Positions 50,962 to 52,400 of a stretch of DNA of 52,400 nt are shown here, piece after piece. The translations under genes were made by a program, and so were the position numbers. Source of the DNA: Lysinibacillus sp. (GTDB lineage: Bacteria > Bacillota > Bacilli > Bacillales_A > Planococcaceae); assembly GCA_031181585.1 (NCBI GenBank), contig JAPSKP010000015.1, positions 1 through 52,400 on the forward strand, given 5' to 3'. The notes beneath the pieces were generated by a model. It saw nothing but the letters and a program-made list of their open reading frames with translations, searched no databases and had not been told where the DNA came from. How positions within the stretch are numbered: position 1 is the first letter of the stretch; every line of letters starts with the position of its first letter.

Positions 50962-51396
50962 TTATCTAAATAGCGTCATAATTGACCCTAGTTGTCTCAG
51001 CATATTTACACCGTTCGTTAACGTTCCCACGTGGCCCATTATCGTATTTAGCTGCTCCGGTAAACCTCCGAGGCCGGAACCTCCAAACTGCTGATTCGGA
51101 TTATAGGCAGCTGGATCTTGTGCACCAAATTGATTTTGGTTAAAGAAGGACTGCCCTGGATTACCAAACTGGTTTCGGTTTAAGAACGATTGCCCTTGGT
51201 TACCAAATTGATTCTGGTAGAAGGAAGGATCTACTTGCCCACCCATTTGACCAGGGGATAGGAATCGGCTGCCTTGTCTTCTTAATGGAGATGGATAAGG
51301 ACTGCCCTGTCTACCAAGTGGCCCTGGTGGAACAAAGTTTTGCCTATATCTTGGCGGAATCGGTCCCCTTCCAGGATTTGGCGGATAAAATGCCAT
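50962..51396 (-). CDS. repeat-rich, Asn/Gln/Phe/Gly-rich protein, coat-like (YppG/VrrA type)
   Basis: A 144-residue low-complexity protein. The N-terminus is Pro/Arg-rich (MAFYPPNPGRGPIPPRYRQN) with two SP-x-RRQGS-like units. The middle has three or four repeats of the form NQFGNxGQSFxN, 12-13 residues each. The end (LPEQLNTIMGHVGTLTNGVN) is helical. This layout resembles Bacillus spore coat-associated proteins such as YppG. AAGGAGG lies eight bases before the ATG. A link to the spore is inferred. Confidence 0.7.
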   Translation of the reverse strand: MAFYPPNPGRGPIPPRYRQNFVPPGPLGRQGSPYPSPLRRQGSRFLSPGQMGGQVDPSFYQNQFGNQGQSFLNRNQFGNPGQSFFNQNQFGAQDPAAYNPNQQFGGSGLGGLPEQLNTIMGHVGTLTNGVNMLRQLGSIMTLFR

Positions 51397-51697
51397 TCAC
51401 TTCACCTCCTTTCTAGATTGAACTTTAATCTAGTATATGCCTTAAGTTTTTCCTACTTTAGACGTTTGAGGAAGTTGAGTATAAATAACATTTTTCTTTC
51501 ATTTTATTTGATGCTCCCTCCCACCCCATTACCTTTTCATACTTCCCCGTCTCTAAAATGCCGGAAGCAAATTAGTTTCCTGCTGGTTAATAGACTATCC
51601 GGCCTCTTTGGCGATTTTGTTCAGTGCCCTCTTTATGGAACCATACGCTGTCAGTATCCATATGATACAAATAAAATGAACAAAGAAGGTGGGTTTC
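51397..51697. other. intergenic region
   Basis: About 300 bases between divergent genes. I see the two ribosome sites and no other recognisable signal. Confidence 0.4.
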
Positions 51698-52396
51698 ATG
51701 CAGCAATCCAAATACCTTGATTTCCTGGCTGAATTCGGTGTAGGTGGCGCGCACCCAGGTGGTATTGAACTAACAAAGGAAATTTTCAAAAATGAAAACA
51801 TCAATAGATTGTCTCGTGTTTTAGATGTAGGGTGTGGAACTGGCCAAACGGCTGCTTACCTCGCCTACACATACGGAGCAAAGGTGACAGGCATGGATAT
51901 CAATCCCATCATGGTTGATAAAGCCTTAAGCAGAATGCATAGCAACCGTTTGCCTGTAAGAGTTTTACACGGGTCAGTAGAGGAAATGCCATTCCCTAAC
52001 CAATCCTTTGATATTATCATTTGTGAATCAGTACTTTCTTTTGTGGATAAGCCAAAAGCTCTTAGCGAAATCCATCGCGTGTTGAGAGATGGGGGCAGAT
52101 TTCTCGGTATAGAGTTGACGGTTAATGACCCGCTAGAGAAAGAGCTAGAGAAAGAGATCAAAGAGTTTTATGGTTTTGAATCATTCTGCTCCAAACATGA
52201 TTGGGTCAATTTATGCAAGGAGGCCGGTTTTGAAAATATTCGCGTCAAAAAAAATAAATCAATTCAATCTCCGCCTGACTTCCAGCATTCCACTGATATC
52301 TCTCCAGAATTGTACGAAGTCATGGCAGAGCACTATAACCTGAACCTGCAATATCAGGAGGAACTGGATTATCGGATCTATACATGTACAAAATAG
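51698..52396 (+). CDS. class I SAM-dependent methyltransferase
   Basis: A 232-residue methyltransferase. Motif I is VLDVGCGTGQTAAYLA (about 42-57), the acidic end of strand 2 is in VTGMDINP, motif II-like SVEEMPFPNQSFDIIICESV follows, and VLRDGGRFLGIEL is motif III. The fold matches the Methyltransf_11 group, which includes UbiE/COQ5-like and small-molecule enzymes. The C-terminal third (SPPDFQHSTDISPELYEVMA) is less typical. GAAGGTGG precedes the ATG at 51698. The acceptor is unknown. The stop ends four bases before the window's end, so the gene is complete. Confidence 0.87.
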   Translation: MQQSKYLDFLAEFGVGGAHPGGIELTKEIFKNENINRLSRVLDVGCGTGQTAAYLAYTYGAKVTGMDINPIMVDKALSRMHSNRLPVRVLHGSVEEMPFPNQSFDIIICESVLSFVDKPKALSEIHRVLRDGGRFLGIELTVNDPLEKELEKEIKEFYGFESFCSKHDWVNLCKEAGFENIRVKKNKSIQSPPDFQHSTDISPELYEVMAEHYNLNLQYQEELDYRIYTCTK

Positions 52397-52400
52397 CTCA

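Noticed and set aside
1..52400. Prophage, integrative element or defence island
   Set aside because: No integrase, capsid, restriction, toxin-effector or other hallmark gene; the orphan YezG gene alone does not make a system.

Overview
The window reads as chromosome of a low-GC, spore-forming Bacillota, most like Bacillales of the Solibacillus/Lysinibacillus group. This is inferred from gene content and layout, not from any search. Supporting signs are strong GGAGG-type ribosome sites, T-box and preQ1-I riboswitches, a spore photoproduct lyase gene, a coat-like low-complexity protein, and YdfHIJ and IolS homologues. I see no rRNA, tRNA, CRISPR array, prophage or complete insertion sequence.

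Layout, left to right. 1-4.6 kb: a CheR methyltransferase coupled by TAATG to a large hybrid histidine kinase, then a YetF/DUF421 gene broken by one in-frame stop. 4.7-7.9 kb: an orphan YezG-type immunity gene, a membrane-anchored protein, and a queuosine module (queF, queC and a VUT-family transporter) gated by two separate preQ1-I riboswitches in series. 7.9-22 kb: membrane proteins, two c-di-GMP proteins (an active-looking GGDEF protein and an MHYT-GGDEF-EAL protein), mqo, an XRE-cupin/LysE pair with twin operators, and the ahpC-ahpF peroxide-detoxification operon. 22-33.4 kb: two GNAT/unknown genes, an MMPL exporter with a two-component system (YdfJ-YdfIH type), a TetR-controlled CoA-transferase/MFS operon, an alpha/beta hydrolase and an S66 peptidase.

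33.4-39.3 kb: a small membrane-protein gene frameshifted at a run of nine G, a lipoprotein, and a tightly packed ECF sigma / membrane protein / ABC ATPase / two-permease operon resembling the logic of the B. subtilis sigY operon. 39.3-46 kb: corA with a long leader, a TetR gene with a predicted leaderless transcript facing a membrane protein across two identical-type operators, a small membrane protein followed by a MITE-like element between 27-bp direct repeats, and T-box controlled thrS. 45.3-46.3 kb: two clusters of intergenic repeats, both phased at about 21 bp, around a GNAT gene and a 44-residue membrane peptide. 46.3-52.4 kb: splB, a DUF3298 protein, a Bacillus-type unknown protein, a frameshifted PH-domain gene, an IolS-like aldo-keto reductase, a repeat-rich coat-like protein and a SAM methyltransferase.

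The most notable points are the serial preQ1 gating of queF versus queC-transporter, the SD-hairpin-AUG arrangement before ahpF, the predicted leaderless tetR, the 21-bp phased repeats, the MITE-like insertion, and three genes each disabled by a single small change.
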